A stretch of 64,000 nucleotides of DNA from Hemerocallis citrina (GCA_017893485.1 CM030368.1:176820504-176884503), one strand, 5' to 3'. Counted from the stretch's first letter, positions 9,860-21,969 are shown. Program-made: numbers and translations. Notes: generated from the letters alone by a model not told the origin.

Positions 9860-11133
9860 TGGGACTTCTCTTGGACCCTTTGTAGGAGTTTTGCTACTTG
9901 GAGCTTTTCATTCTAGGAGTTCAATTGCTAAGAAATCATATTTCTTGGGTGGGTGTTTTTTAAATCCTTTCTAATTTTAGGAGTAGGTTTCATGCTAGAT
10001 GATATATAATTTAATTGTTAAATTTTGATTGGTATGTTAATTATAGATTGCATGATCTTAATCTAATTGTGTTATGATGTGTTGAAATAATATTGTGAAT
10101 CATATAAATGGCTAGAACTCTTGTTGAATTAGAATGAGCAACATTTATTGTAGGATTGAAAAATTATGCATGGTAGAATGTTTACAATAGTCAAAATAAT
10201 GTAACATGTATGAAAATAGTTTTGAAATGCTATGATAATAGAGAAATGTGGAAATAACCTCATTAACATATATATTTTGTGAGTATAAGAAATTTTATAA
10301 AGGAGTCTTGATAAGAGACAACACTTTGTTTGGAAATTGACACTTTGAGTTCTCTAATATAATTTTGGAGAAAATTTTGTTACTTTGTCAAAATTGAAAA
10401 TTTTATAAAGTTTAAATAAATATACTATACTGTATTTTGATAGAACACATTCTGAAAAAAGATTTAGATTTTTAGTGACTACAAACTAATTAAAGAGACT
10501 CTATTTTTCTTGAAATTCGATTTTTCACAAATTCAGTACAGTCAGCATATAAAGAGTTTATCTCTTATCATATCGGTTAGTCATTCAGGACTTCTGGTCT
10601 TCGGGTGCGCTTTGTGTCTGTTACTGTTCATAGGCGGGGTTGGGTTTGGCTCTGGGCTCGAATCCAGCCATTTGCATTTTGTTTGGGTTTTTATGTTTTT
10701 TTTTATATAAATTCAATTTTGTGGGTTTATTTAGAGTTTTAAAAATTGGGAAAATTCTACTATTCTTCTTAAACTGTTTAAACTTTATAAAAATTATTTC
10801 TACAATATTTTGATGTATTTTGTGAGAATTGGAAGTGGATTTCACATTAAATAATTTGTTGAAGAACTCGATGATTTAATTAAAAATGTGAATTTTGCTT
10901 GATTAAAGGAAGTTAAAAATTTGGTTTACAATTGGATTTGCTTCTCGTTAAGATTCTATAGTAAATAGACCTTATTTTTATTAAAAGAATATTTAAACTG
11001 CACACAATGTTTTAAGTAAATAAATTGATAAAAGAAGTCAAAATGAGATACTTTATGTTATAAGTTTATAAAAGAAATGTTTCTCTTTGAGAAAGAGATT
11101 GTGAATAAAGAAATTGAAATATTATTCTGAGAG
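9860..11133 (+). mobile_element. Tekay-type LTR, left part (interrupted)
   Basis: The sequence is related to the middle of the complete Tekay LTR at 30787-34097. Shared landmarks are the GGGTGGGTGTTT and CATGCTAG block near 9950-10000 (compare 31640-31675) and the gene-like GC-rich block near 10590-10690 (compare 32440-32520). It then breaks at 11133 where Athila DNA starts, and the LTR resumes at about 14876. The 5' end of the LTR is missing, and similarity fades near the (TA)n run. The short ORFs here are AT-rich noise. Confidence 0.6.
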
Positions 11134-12494
11134 TGATGCCTACTGCAAGCGCACGGTTGTATCGCATAATAAAAAGATCTTTCCCACAAGGACTTTGTAT
11201 TGATTACCAGTCTCTTCTCACAATGATGATTAGCTAACTGAATCGTATTTAAAATGACAAGTTGTTGGAAAATTTAGTAATGATTTAATTTCAATAACAG
11301 AGAAAATAAACTCTTGGGATTATGGTTCTTCACAATGACAATTATCAATAAAATCAATTTTCCTAATACTATGAGTGCTGGATTTTTTTAAAGGCAAATA
11401 AGCTAATGTAATTGTTGGCTTCTTTCAAAGAACAACAACGTATTTAAGCTAATAAATGACCTATTTTCATGGTAGAAGCATTAGCAAAAACCCATTAAGA
11501 GCAGATATTTTTCACAACCTCAAGAGAATAAAATCTATTTTCATGATTCAATTCCCTTGTTCAATCTTATAGTTCTAATATCAAACTTCACCTTTCAATC
11601 CTTCACTTGATATCTAAAATTATGCAAACATAAACCTTATACTTGCAAGCAATTATAACACTAAGATTGAATTAAAAAGAAACAACAACTCATAACAAAA
11701 GGGAAAATCAAAACTATCAATAATTTATCATTGGATTCGCCACAATCCCAAGAACAGAAAACTACTCACTCATCATCAAGATAAGAAAAGCAATCAGAAA
11801 TAAAGGCATTAAGAAATAGGGTAGAGATAAAGGAGAAGAGAAGAGATTCTTATTCTGCTTGAATGAAACTTCAGAAATGTTGCAAGAGCATCCCCAAAAA
11901 CTACAAAGAAAACTAATTTTAATCTAAGAAATGAGAGGAAGATGGGTGAATTTCGCGTCCCTTTTCTCTCAGAAAAACCCTCACTTTTATAGCCCATTAC
12001 ATACCCATTTACATCCCATTACAGCACCTCTTTGGATACTTCAGAATAAATAAGCTGTTACAAAACTGATCCGAATCATGGCCATAATGGCCATTACTGG
12101 CAGGCAGTAATTCGTCCCGAATGGCTTCTCAAATTCTAGTTGCACGAATTATGGCCATAATGGCCATTACTGCCTGGCCGTAATTCTTGCTGGTTGACTT
12201 CTTGATTCTGGACTCTTCACGAATTATGGCCATAATGGCCATTACTGACAGGCCATAATTCTTGCTGGTTGGGACTTGAATTGTTGCATTCTTGTCACAC
12301 GAATTATGGGTGTAATCCCCAACACTGGTGAGCCATAATTCTTTCTGTTTCCATCCAACTCTTTCTTGTTTTCCACCACTCCGCCTATTATCAAAACAAA
12401 GCTAAAAGGTAGTAAAATAGAACAAAAGTAAAATAAAATCTTAAAATCAAAAGCATAAACATATATATCAAAAGCATAAAATTCTAACTTATCA
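11134..12494 (-). repeat. Athila 3' LTR
   Basis: About 1361 bp. On the - strand it starts TGATAAGTTAG right after the polypurine tract and ends GGCATCA (TG...CA ends). The second LTR is not in the window, so these limits rest on motif position. It contains repeated palindromes at 12070-12345, listed separately. Confidence 0.6.
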
Positions 12495-13310
12495 AACTCC
12501 CCCATGCTTAAATCTTTGCTTATCCTCAAGCAAAATATCTATTCATGAATGACATGCGGGTTTTTTTTTTTCCCTCTTTTTTTGAAGAGGAGTGTTGGTG
12601 AGTGCATTTTATGCTCCATCTCACTTTCAAACCACATTCAGCTGGTAGGTGCATTTTATGCTCCATCCTACCTTTTAGAACTTGCATCCACCTAGGTACT
12701 CATACCAAAGACCATTTTGAATTCGAAGCCTAAGTACTCAGAATGAAAGTCTTTTTGGGTCTTAATTCCCTCAACCTTCACCTCTCCTTAACTTCACGTT
12801 ATCATAGTGCCCAAAAGCAAAGTTATGTAAACCATAATACAAAAGAGAAAGATGAGGGCCCAAACCTAGATAAAAGAGACTCAACCAAGTATACTACCAT
12901 TTATCATCATGCAGAGCATGCTACTGAACTGTGCATTTTTTTTTCTGTTTTCTATTTTTCTATTTTTATTTTTTTATTTTTTTTTTTTTTATTTTTTTTT
13001 TTGCCCAAAACAAAACTAAGCAAAAATTCAAACAGAAAACTAACTAACTAATGACACCCCTATGCTTAAATCATACATTGTCCCCAATGTAAAAATAAAC
13101 AAGAAGAGGGTCAAGAAAGCTCACAAGATCACTATGATGGTGGTGGAATCTGCCTTGGCCTATCGTTTGCTGTCATCATGAATTACGGCCATAATGAGGA
13201 TTATGGCTGGGCCGTAATTCCCTCTGGATCGTGTTTTCTTTCCATGCTGCATAGATTATGGCCATAATCAGGAATATGGCAGGCCCATAATCTCTTCTGC
13301 CCTTTTGCTC
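12070..13310. repeat. Dispersed GGCCATAATGGCC palindrome units
   Basis: Six copies of a unit of the form GAATTA(T/C)GGCC ... GGCC(G/A)TAATTC occur. The best three (near 12079, 12150 and 12226) contain the perfect palindrome GGCCATAATGGCC, followed by ATTACTG. A degenerate copy lies near 12303. Two more (near 13177 and 13256) lie outside the LTR, in the 3' non-coding region. The outer ends are also inverted, so each unit can form a nested hairpin. Confidence 0.8.
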
Positions 13311-13515
13311 CCACCTTAATATTCATGAAACCTTGGCATTTTCCATCATCTACCATCAACCTACAAAGTGAAAACACATTTAAGCAAAATTTAAACAACT
13401 TAAAAACAAAAATAAAAGCTAGAAAACTTAGAACAAACAAAAGACATAAATCCAAATTTGGGTTGCCTCCCAAGAAGCGCTTGTTTATGGTCATAAGCTC
13501 GACCCTTGAACATGT
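12495..13515. other. Athila 3' non-coding region
   Basis: The region between integrase and LTR. It contains two direct copies of GTGCATTTTATGCTCCATC (12603 and 12650), a T-rich run at 12935-13005 and two of the palindrome units. I see no env-like coding frame. Confidence 0.6.
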
Positions 13516-14871
13516 TCATGGTGGTGCTTGAAGGGTATAGCTCACTCCCTTCTCTATTGGATCTCCAGCTACATAATGCTTTAATCTTTGACCGTTGACC
13601 TTGAAAGCACCAGTAGCTTCACTCCATATTTCTACTGCCCCAAATGGATAGACTTTGCGAATTTGGAATGGTCCGGACCACCTAGACTTGAGTTTGCCCG
13701 GGAAGAGCTTCAATCTAGAATTGAAGAGCGGTACAAGATTGCCTTCTTTGAACTCCCTCCGGTTGATATGCTTATCATGCCATCTCTTTGTTCTCTCTTT
13801 GAAAAGTTTGGCATTCTCATAGGCGTCCATCCTCAATTCATCAAGTTCATTGAGTTGAAGCTTTCTCTTCTCTCCAGCGGCCTCCAAATCAAAATTTAAG
13901 GCCTTGGTTGCCCAATAAGCTTTGTGTTCTAGCTCCACTGGAAGATGGCAAGACTTCCCATAGATCAATTTGAAAGGAGTCATACCGATTGGAGTCTTAT
14001 AAGCAGTACGGTAGGCCCATAGTGCATCGTCAAGCTTCATGGACCAATCTTTCCTTGACTTATAAACTATTTTCTCAAGGATATTCTTGATCTCCCTATT
14101 TGAAACCTCCACTTGACCGTTGGTTTGGGGGTGATATGCTAGTGCAACCTTGTGAGTCACCCCAAACTTCTTCAACAAAGTTTCAAATTGCTTGGCGGTA
14201 AAATGAGATCCGCCATCACTAATCACAGCTCTTGGAACTCCAAACCTAGGGAATATTGTCTTCTTGAAGAGCTTAATCACTACCTTGGCATCATTTGTTG
14301 GGGTAGCTACAGCTTCTACCCACTTGGACACATAATCAACTGCTACAAGGATGTATTTGTTGCCATTTGATGGTGGAAATGGGCCTATAAAGTCGACTCC
14401 CCAAACATCAAACACCTCTACCTAAAGTATGTTATTTAGAGGCATTTCATTCCTCCTTGATATGTTGTCGGTACATTGACACCGGTCACATTGAAGCACA
14501 AATTGCTGTACATCTTTGAAGATTGTGGGCCAATAAAAGCCCGCTTGAAGGATTTTTACAGCTGTTTTAGAAGAACTAGCATGTCCGCCATATGCAGAAG
14601 AATGGCAATGAAACATGATGCTCTCGACTTCATCCTCCGGAACACATTGTCTGAATATGCCATCAATACCTCTCCTAAAGAGCAGGGGCTCATCCCAATA
14701 GTAGTACTTAAGATCGAAGAAGAACTTCTTCTTTTGTTGGTAATTCAAATCTGGGGGTAAGACTCTGCATGCAAGGTAATTCATGAAATCAGCATACCAT
14801 GGGGCTTCCAACTTTGAAATGGCAAAGAGCTGGTCATCCGGGAACGAATCATCGAGGGGCAGCTCATCTTC
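13516..14871 (-). pseudogene. Athila-type integrase, one premature stop
   Basis: Integrase joins retrotransposon cDNA to chromosomal DNA. The frame starts inside the RNase H tail at 14871. It shows the HHCC zinc finger ([10 protein letters not shown] ... CDRCQ), then the catalytic core ([26 protein letters not shown] and [14 protein letters not shown], holding the D-D-E triad), then the C-terminal region ([19 protein letters not shown] ... VNGQRLKHY). An in-frame TAG at 14422-14424 splits the frame where CAG is expected; both sides share one reading frame. [16 protein letters not shown] is characteristic of Athila elements. The ORF ends cleanly at 13516. Confidence 0.88.
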
Positions 14872-14872
14872 A

Positions 14873-15926
14873 CAGGTTAGATGTAACCTAGTTTATCCTT
14901 ATGTTGAGATGGCTGGATTCTAGAGATTGAGTAAGACCCAGAGTGTCGGCAGGTTATGATGTGTGAAAATTTTAGAAGTAGTCAGTGTGGGCTAACATTC
15001 TCAGTGTTTTGGTTTAAGTCCGGTGGGTAAGCTAGCTCTAAGTCCTTGTAACTTTAATTTAACTTAAGGATAGGCATTAGTTGGAGATATGATGAAACAA
15101 GAGAAAATGTGAGTATGAGGGCTCCAGGATGATCCGTGGAGTGAGACAATCCCTAGTATTTCGGGATGATGGATGAAATAGGCCCCAGAATAATCCGCAG
15201 AGTGGGATTGATCTCTAGTATTCCGGGATGAGAGCGACGCTCATGGGACATTTGTACAATGAGGGTTCCAGGATGAATCGCGAAGTGAGACAATTCCCAG
15301 TATTCCGGGACAAGGGATGAAATAGGTCCCAAGATGATCCGCAGAGTGGGATTGATCTTCAGTATTTCGGGGCAAGAACCAATACTTACAGAGTGTCTAA
15401 ATCTCGTAGTAGCATGGTATTAGGTTGCATGGAGAGGGTTTGAACCCTATAATGAGGAGTACGATAAGGACTTGCCCTCGGACCTATGTAGTATGGGATG
15501 CATAAGAAGTATGCATTAGTGTCATTGTAGTGTGAATGTCTGCGTTAGGCATTAGGTCATATCATACACTAACATAATTAGGATAGTCACATCTATGTTT
15601 TCAGCATTCAAGTTTGTGTTTACTAAAGTAGAAGAATCGCTGTATTATAGTATTGCGTCAATTTTATGCAACTAACGTGACCACAGTTTCCTAGTTGCAG
15701 GATTGGACTTGGCATGGACTTGAAGTCACTGTGATGGGTTGACATAAGATTGAAGAACTTTCATTATCATATGTTGTATTATACTTATTCATTTTTGCTG
15801 TGATATTGTAAAGAACAATGTTATAAATAAAAAAAGTTTTAAATTTCTTGTATTTTTGTACGAAGTTGAAGTAAAAGATCCTGTTTGTACTACGAATTAC
15901 CTGTGTTTGAAATTCGAGGCATGACA
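14873..15926 (+). mobile_element. Tekay-type LTR, right part
   Basis: The LTR continues after the Athila insertion. The landmarks GAGTATGAGGGC (15112, compare 33275), TTGAACCCTA..GAGGA and GCCCTCGGACCTATGTAGTAT (15470, compare 33615) and the end GAAATTCGAGGCATGACA (compare GAATTCGGGGTGTTACA at 34097) line up with the complete LTR. The 15110-15375 stretch holds two diverged copies of an internal repeat of about 145 bp (CAGGATGA.CCG..GAGTGAGACAAT). The LTR end at 15926 abuts RNase H sequence of the Tat element, so this LTR was inserted into Tat. Confidence 0.75.
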
Positions 15927-15927
15927 A

Positions 15928-17640
15928 TCTTCTTCCCTGATCAGGACGGCACTAAGGGCCTGCTCGGAAGCTGCCAAGTAGAGGTATAGCACCTCTCCTG
16001 GCTCCAGTTTGCTGAGGAGAGGGGGATTGGAGAGTTACTCTTTGAGCTGATCGAAAGTCTGTTGCTGAGGCTCCCCCCATTCGAAATTCTTCGCCCCCCA
16101 GAAGGCTTTGAAGAAAGGGAGGGACTTCTCCCCCTACCTCGAAAGAAAATGGTCGATGGCTGCTAAACGGCCGGTGAGCCATTGTACTTCCTTGACATTT
16201 CTAGGAGGGGCCTTTCTCAGGATGACCTGAATTTTCTGAGGATTAGCTTCTATTCCTCGTTGGATAACCATAAAGTCGAGAAACTTTCCTGCGGTGACGC
16301 CGAAGGCACACTAGGAGGGGTTGAGCCTCATATTATGCATCCTTAGGACCCTGAAGGCCTCTTCCGGGTCGCTTTACGTGGTCTCTACCCCAGAGGCTTT
16401 TGACGAGCATGTCATCGACGTAGACCTCCATATTTCGCCCGATCTTCTATTTGAACGCCTGATTAACGAGCCTCTGGTAAGTGGTGCTTGCATTCTTCAA
16501 CCCAAAGGGCATGACCCTGTAGCAGTAAAGCCCCTGATCGGTGATAAAAGTCGTCTTCAGAATGTCCAAGGGAACATTCGAATCTGGTTGTAACCCGAGT
16601 CGCTATACATGAAGCTCAACAACTCGTGTCTGGAGGTAGCATCGATCAGGGCATCGATGTTAGGGAGAGGGAAAAGATTTTTCGAGCATGCTTTGTTGAG
16701 GTCTATAAAGTCGATGCACATCCTCCATTTTTCGTTGGACTTTTTGACTAGCACAACGTTAGCCAACCACTCTGGGTACTTGACCTCTTGGATGAAATGG
16801 GAAGAAAGGAGGTTGTCGACCTCCTTCTTCATCGCTTGTTGCCTTTCGGGGGCAAAATTTTAGCATCACTGCTGTACCGGCTTAGAGTCTAGGTGGACAC
16901 TCAGTCTATGCATGATGAGGTTCTCAGAAATTCCCAGCATGTCTGAGGGTGTCCAAGCGAACAGGTCTTCATTCTGACGGATACAACAGATAATTTCCCA
17001 CTTAAGGGCAGGAGGGAGAAACTTGCTCATTTTGAAGCATTTGACGGGTTCGGCCTCGAAGAATGGGATTTTCTCTAGCTCGTCCACCAACTCAGAACCT
17101 ATTGAACTTCGGTTCGATGGGAGCTCGACCACTTCTAGAGGAAGGATAGTGCTCCCCACCTTGGCGGTGTAACAGGCCCAAGCCGCCTCCTGATTTCCTT
17201 TGACAACCCCAACCCCATACTTAGTTAGGAACTTCATGAGCATGTGGTAGGCTGAAGGTACCACCTGGAGGGAAACGAGGCCAGGTTAGCCCAGGATGGT
17301 GTTATAGGCGGCTTTGAAGTCAACCACCATGAAGTCCATCGCCTCCGTTCGGGAGGTCGGGGAATTCCCTACAGTGACGTCCAGGGTAACGATTCCCTCG
17401 ATCTAGACTGGGACACCGGAGAAGCCATGGAGGGTGTACCCTACTAGTTCCAATTTCTCCCAAGAGAGCTTTAAGGCTTCGAAGAACACTAGGAATAGGA
17501 TGTTTACTGAACTTCCGTTTTCAATGATGATACGGTGGACCTCGTGATTGGCGAGCACAAGGCTTATGACCAAGGCGTCATAGTGCGGGACCCGGACACC
17601 TTCGAGGTCATTGTCCGAGAAAGATACCACCAACTCAAGA
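15928..17640 (-). pseudogene. Tat protease, reverse transcriptase and partial RNase H
   Basis: Protease lies at about 17633-17403 with VHRIIIENGSSVNILF; the family usually has (I/V)DNGSS, so the catalytic Asp appears replaced by Glu. Reverse transcriptase follows in pieces: LPLEVVELP and the ...AWTPSDMLGIS linker (17264-16866), then EWLANVVLVKKSNEKWRMCIDFIDLNKAC and ELLSFMYSDSGYNQIRM (16832-16557), then the YVDDMLVKS active-site region near 16410. RNase H starts (SAVLIREE near 15930) but is cut off. Several stops and frameshifts separate the pieces. The product would copy element RNA into DNA in virus-like particles, but this copy is inactive. Confidence 0.8.
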
Positions 17641-19341
17641 CCTTAGGGAGGGGGCAATTGTGAACAGAGTTTACCTCCCGGATGAAGGCCTTGTGGGAGG
17701 AGCTAAACTCTCCTCCCATGGGTCCACCATGGATGCAGTGGAGGATGACCAGATTCTCGGTGTCCTGATGCTTGGGCTCTGGCTCTAGATGCTTGTTCAC
17801 TCCCCGAGGAGGCGGAGAGGCTCTCGGACCATTCTGAGTGAATTTGGCAAGGTACCCTATTCTGATGAGGGCCTCGATTTTGTCCTTCAGAGCTTGGGAG
17901 TTATCGATGTCATGACCATGGTCCAGATGGAAACGATAGTAGAACCTCTTATCTCTCTTCTTGTTTGGGTTTTTGGACCGAGGAGTTTGTTGGAGTATGT
18001 CTGCGCCTTCTATTTCCTCAGGATCGCTGCTACGCTCGCGTTGACCGCAGTAAACTTATCGAACCGCGGATGTGGGGGAGGCGCTTCTGTCCCCAGGCAT
18101 CTTTCTGGGCCTTCTAGGGAAGCTCGGAGTTCTCCATCTTCCTCTTTCCTTTAGTAGGGGATCCTTTCCGACCCTCGGGGTGAAGGGCCTCCTCGGCCCC
18201 GACATATTTCTTACTCCTATGGAGAAGGTCGAAAAAGTCGATGGGTGGCTTCTTGGCTAGGGAGGCCTTTAAAGAGTCGTGGCAAACATTGTGTCGAAAG
18301 GCCGCTGCTGCTACCCCGGCGTCAAGGGAGGAGATCAACCGTGCTTCGGCCGTAAACCTCTGGATGAAATCTCGAAGGGATTCTCTGTCCTTCTATCTAA
18401 GGTCCAGTAAGGAGGTGCTCGTCTTCTTAGCCTTTCGGATGGTCACGAAGTAAACGAGAAAATTCTCCTCGAGCTAGTTGAATGAGTAAATTGAATTGGG
18501 GGCGAGTTTGGTGAACCATTCCCGTGCGGGGCCTCTCAAGGTGGTTGGGAACGCACAGCAGAGAAGGGGATCTGAGGCGCTGTGAATCATCATGAGGGTT
18601 TTGAAGTTCTCAATGTGATCAGGTGGATCTTTTCTCCATTGTAGGTTTCGAACGGTGGAGTTTTGAAACTCCTTAAGATGGGTGCATCGAAGATGTAGGA
18701 GGAGAATGGTGGCCTATTCAGCCGATATCTCTGTTCGAATGCCTCCCACCTTCGCCGATCTGAGCAAGGAGTTCTTCCATTTCTTGTAATTTTTTGAGAA
18801 TTTGGTCTTCTCATCCCTCGGGTCTGGTTGACCCGTGGGACTCGTCGTTCCTGTTCTTAGCTTGTCCTGCTCGGTAAGTACGTTGCTCGGTCCGAGTCCC
18901 ACCTCGGATGGCCCGGAGGATTTCATCCCAGAATTCATGGAACTCCACCCTCTTCACGTGACCGCCGTCCCTACGGTTTTTCAAGGGTCGGCGATCCCTC
19001 AGAGAGTGGCTGCACTCTCGGTCTCGACCATGGGATGAAAGGTGACTTCAACCCGGGTTGTGGTTCAAGGACTTCCCTCCATTCCGGGATCGGTTGAGGC
19101 AATTTCAGAGGTCGTTCTTGTTCTGTTGGTTTTTTATGACATTTCTCAGATCAGACACCACCGGATGGGTGACCTCGTGTGCTACCAAGCGGTATGCGCT
19201 CGGGGTGGGTTTTTGTAACCCATGGTCCTGCGGCTGTCGGGATCCTTTAGTGGCTGCTCGACTTCGCATCGGGCGCGGAGGAGGAAGTGGAGTGTCGGAC
19301 TGATGCCCCCCTGGTGGGGTCTTCTTGGCTTTGGGAGCCAT
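17640..19341 (-). pseudogene. Tat gag, degraded
   Basis: The putative start ATG is at 19341, 73 bp inside the LTR edge, giving MAPKAKKTPPGGHQSDTPLP. Later pieces include YIFDAPILRSFKTPPFETYNG (about 18700-18640), the usual start of the Tat gag core, and SSLDAGVAAAAFRHNVC...SLAKKPPIDFFDLLHRSKKYVGAEE (18338-18200). Gag forms the particle that packages the RNA. The frame is broken by several stops and shifts. Confidence 0.7.
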
Positions 19342-19413
19342 TGCAAGTGTTGGTCACAGAGCAGAGTCTGAAGAAGAGGCTCGAATTTGTGTTTCCCACA
19401 GACGGCACCAATC

Positions 19414-19887
19414 TGATGCTGCTTGTTTTCGGGTGTGGGAGCAACAGATAATGTGAGTTCTTTTGGTGAAGAGAAAACTCATATCTCGGCCGCCGATCTG
19501 ACCATACTGTGATGCTGATTTGATTGGATCTAGTGGATCTGGGAGCGATTGACCGTTGTCAGATATCCTGCAAAAAATTCTGAAACACCGAGAGGACTCC
19601 TAGCGACAGAACCTCCGACGCTCAAGTCAATAACCAGAGGATTAAGAAAGTCTTAAGTGGTGAAATAGTGATTACCTGGTTACTGTAGAGGTAGGGCTAT
19701 ATTTATAGACGTGGGAACCTGATTATGGAATATTCCCCGATCCCCTGATTAGGGGATGCGGCCCAATTCACGTTGGGTTGGATTTGGGTGATGGGCCTAT
19801 AGCCGGCCCTTAAGATGTTATGGGATCTCCTCGAGATTTGTTCCAGGATCAAGCGGTGCAGATTGTCCACTATTTTTACCCTCATCA
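19414..19887 (-). repeat. Tat 5' LTR
   Basis: 474 bp with TG...CA ends (TGATGCTGC at the left, CCCTCATCA at the right on the + strand). It carries a reversed TATA box (TATTTATA at 19700-19707, reading TATAAATA on the - strand) and a CTCCGACGCTCAAGTCA block shared with the Tat LTR at 58754-59348. The flanking five bases at the right are AAGCC. The partner duplication cannot be seen because the other end is lost. Confidence 0.65.
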
Positions 19888-21106
19888 AAGCCCAATAGGC
19901 TAAAAAGGGCCAACAAGCAGAAAACATAAGTCAAACCCAACAGGCTAAAGATAAGGCTTCGGCTTCCACAGAAGCAAAAAAATCCTTTGTGTCAATGGTC
20001 AAAGGAAAGACACCAGTCTCCACAGAAGAAAAAGGGACTTCTGCCGCTACCATGGTAAAATATTGGTACAATCTCGAGTTAAAAAAACCAAGAGACAAAC
20101 GTTTAGAATGAGTTCAACAGCAGTTTTCAAGCCATATAATCAGTTGAATTCTTATCAGCAAATTATTGGCTTACATAGCTTGAAAAAGAATTCTAGGAAA
20201 CAAAGAAAGAACTGCAACAACAAAAACAGAGGTAGATGGAAACTAATCAATTAGTTTCCAAATTATAACAGTTCTCTTCCACTTCCAGATCGGGCATGCA
20301 TGTTGCGGTCGACTGCTAATTTACACATTCAACTGTCATTTCCTCCAGACTAAGGTCGAGAGGAAAAGACAGTCGACTGCACTAGTTTCAACTGTTATTG
20401 ACAGCCAACTGTCAAGTGCAGCCGACCAAACATTTTCCAAACTAAATATTTTGGTGAATCCACTTTATATTCTTTCTATAACTTGATCATTTGCTAAAGA
20501 TACATTTACATATTTAATCCTCACAAATAAAGCAGTAAATAATCAGTGATGCTCTGGGTTCTTGAGAATCAATCACATCTTTCTTCTTAATGTATCTTTC
20601 CCAATATTTTGCAATCTTTAACATTTGGATGATTCTTTTCCTTTACTTTGATTCAGAAGATCTTGATATTTATTTGAATTTCATTTTATATTTCCATGTA
20701 AAGATCTCAGCTAAAATTATTAGATATGCATGTGCATGTTTTGTACACACAAAACATAGAGTCAACATCATACGTATATATTCCAATATAATTATATTAT
20801 TATGTTCTATAAGACGCGTGTTGTATACGTAAGATCCGGTCATGAATATCAGAACCGTGGACTTATTGGACGAACGTTGTTCGTCCCATAAGTCCATCAA
20901 GTCGGTATTGGCTATATATACCATCCGGGAGCAATATGCTAGGTCTCCAGAATATTTCGAGCAAAACAATTGCCGGCAAAGCATAAACCATAATTTTATA
21001 TTCAACATCCTTTACACATACCACGATATGCAACAAATTCTTTTAACGTGATTAATTTGTTAAAAATAAAGTTAGATATCATTTTTCAAAAATACGAACA
21101 TCCCAA
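19888..21106. other. Gene-poor stretch right of the Tat element
   Basis: A short open stretch on the + strand (about 19930-20080, including KSFVSMVKGKTPVSTEEKG) looks like former coding sequence, but I cannot assign it. 20280-20420 has several CAACTGTC and GTCGACTGC motifs. The remainder is AT-rich. The short ORFs near 20670-21008 show no convincing domain. Confidence 0.35.
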
Positions 21107-21114
21107 CCTGCAAC

Positions 21115-21969
21115 CTATGAAGCACGGATACGGGTGCATGTATCCGGTAAGCAGATACATCGGTTTTTCAAAAACTATGATAGGGGTACATTAGGGTACG
21201 CTGAATTAAAATAATTTTAAAAAATTTATATAATAGATATATAAATAGTAAACTAAAATATCCAATTCAATACGAACATGAAAAATAAGAAACAAGAACA
21301 TCGTAATTAGAATTAATACAAGCCAATGTCAAACAAAACATACTAATGGATCATTCCAAGTTTCCAACAACACTAATATCAATATTACATAACCGAAATA
21401 TTCAAATAAAAGTAGGCTAGTCTTAAACATATTCAATAGAATCAATATCATAACTAGATCTATCATAACTTCATAAGTCATAACCATGAATCAACCAAGA
21501 ACCTTCAATACTACATCGTACTGTCCTATATCATCTTAAACAAATCTAATACTCAAACACTAAAATGAATAAAAATGCAGCAATTTGTACAATAATAGCA
21601 AGTAGTCAATCAACCAAAATAATATCAAGAACTACATTCTATATCTATCATTTTTTTCAACGTCTTTTAATCAAATGAAATAAAATAATATCTTTTAATC
21701 AAATGAAATTAGGATTTGAAATGAGAAGACGAAGAGAATAGTAGAAAATATATACTTATCCCCCCTGCCTCCGCGTATCTAAATAGTATCCAAGAGTATC
21801 CCGATGTATCGGAGATTATCCCCAGAGTATCCAATCCTTTTTTTTATTTTTTTAAATAATTGCTGGGATACGTATCTAGTATGTATCCAGCGAGTATCCG
21901 AAAAGTATCCCACTGAATACGTATTCGGTATGAGATACGCATTCTTAGAAGAGTATCCATGCTTCCTAG
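21115..21969. mobile_element. hAT-like non-autonomous element, 855 bp, with 8 bp target duplication
   Basis: The terminal inverted repeats are CTATGAAGCACGGATAC at the left and CTAGGAAGCATGGATAC (read from the right). It is flanked by perfect 8 bp duplications CCTGCAAC (21107-21114 and 21970-21977). Both ends are rich in GTATC/GATAC steps that can pair. No transposase is encoded. The duplication length fits hAT. Confidence 0.8.

Larger units (their letters stand above)
11134..14872 (-). mobile_element. Athila-type Ty3/Gypsy retrotransposon, 3' fragment
   Basis: The element runs right to left. It has integrase (14871-13516), a non-coding 3' region (13515-12495), a polypurine tract (GCATGGGGGAGTT on the - strand) and a 3' LTR (12494-11134). 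Gag, protease, reverse transcriptase and the 5' LTR are absent. The break at about 14872 falls in the RNase H/integrase linker (visible residues [16 protein letters not shown]). Tekay LTR sequence lies on both sides, so the fragment sits inside that LTR. Confidence 0.8.
15927..19887 (-). mobile_element. Tat-type Ty3/Gypsy retrotransposon, 5' half
   Basis: The element runs right to left: 5' LTR (19887-19414), primer-binding region (GGTGCCGTCTGTGGGAAAC on the - strand just inside the LTR), gag, protease, reverse transcriptase and the start of RNase H. It is cut at 15927 by the Tekay LTR, inside residues ALSAVLIREED. The 3' half and the 3' LTR are not found here. The coding part is degraded into short frames. 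Confidence 0.8.

Noticed and set aside
9659..9974. Two overlapping + strand ORFs across the TA repeat
   Set aside because: Both depend on the microsatellite, and the rest matches LTR DNA.
20670..21008. 112-codon - strand ORF
   Set aside because: A weak hint of Copia RNase H was considered, but no catalytic motif could be seen.
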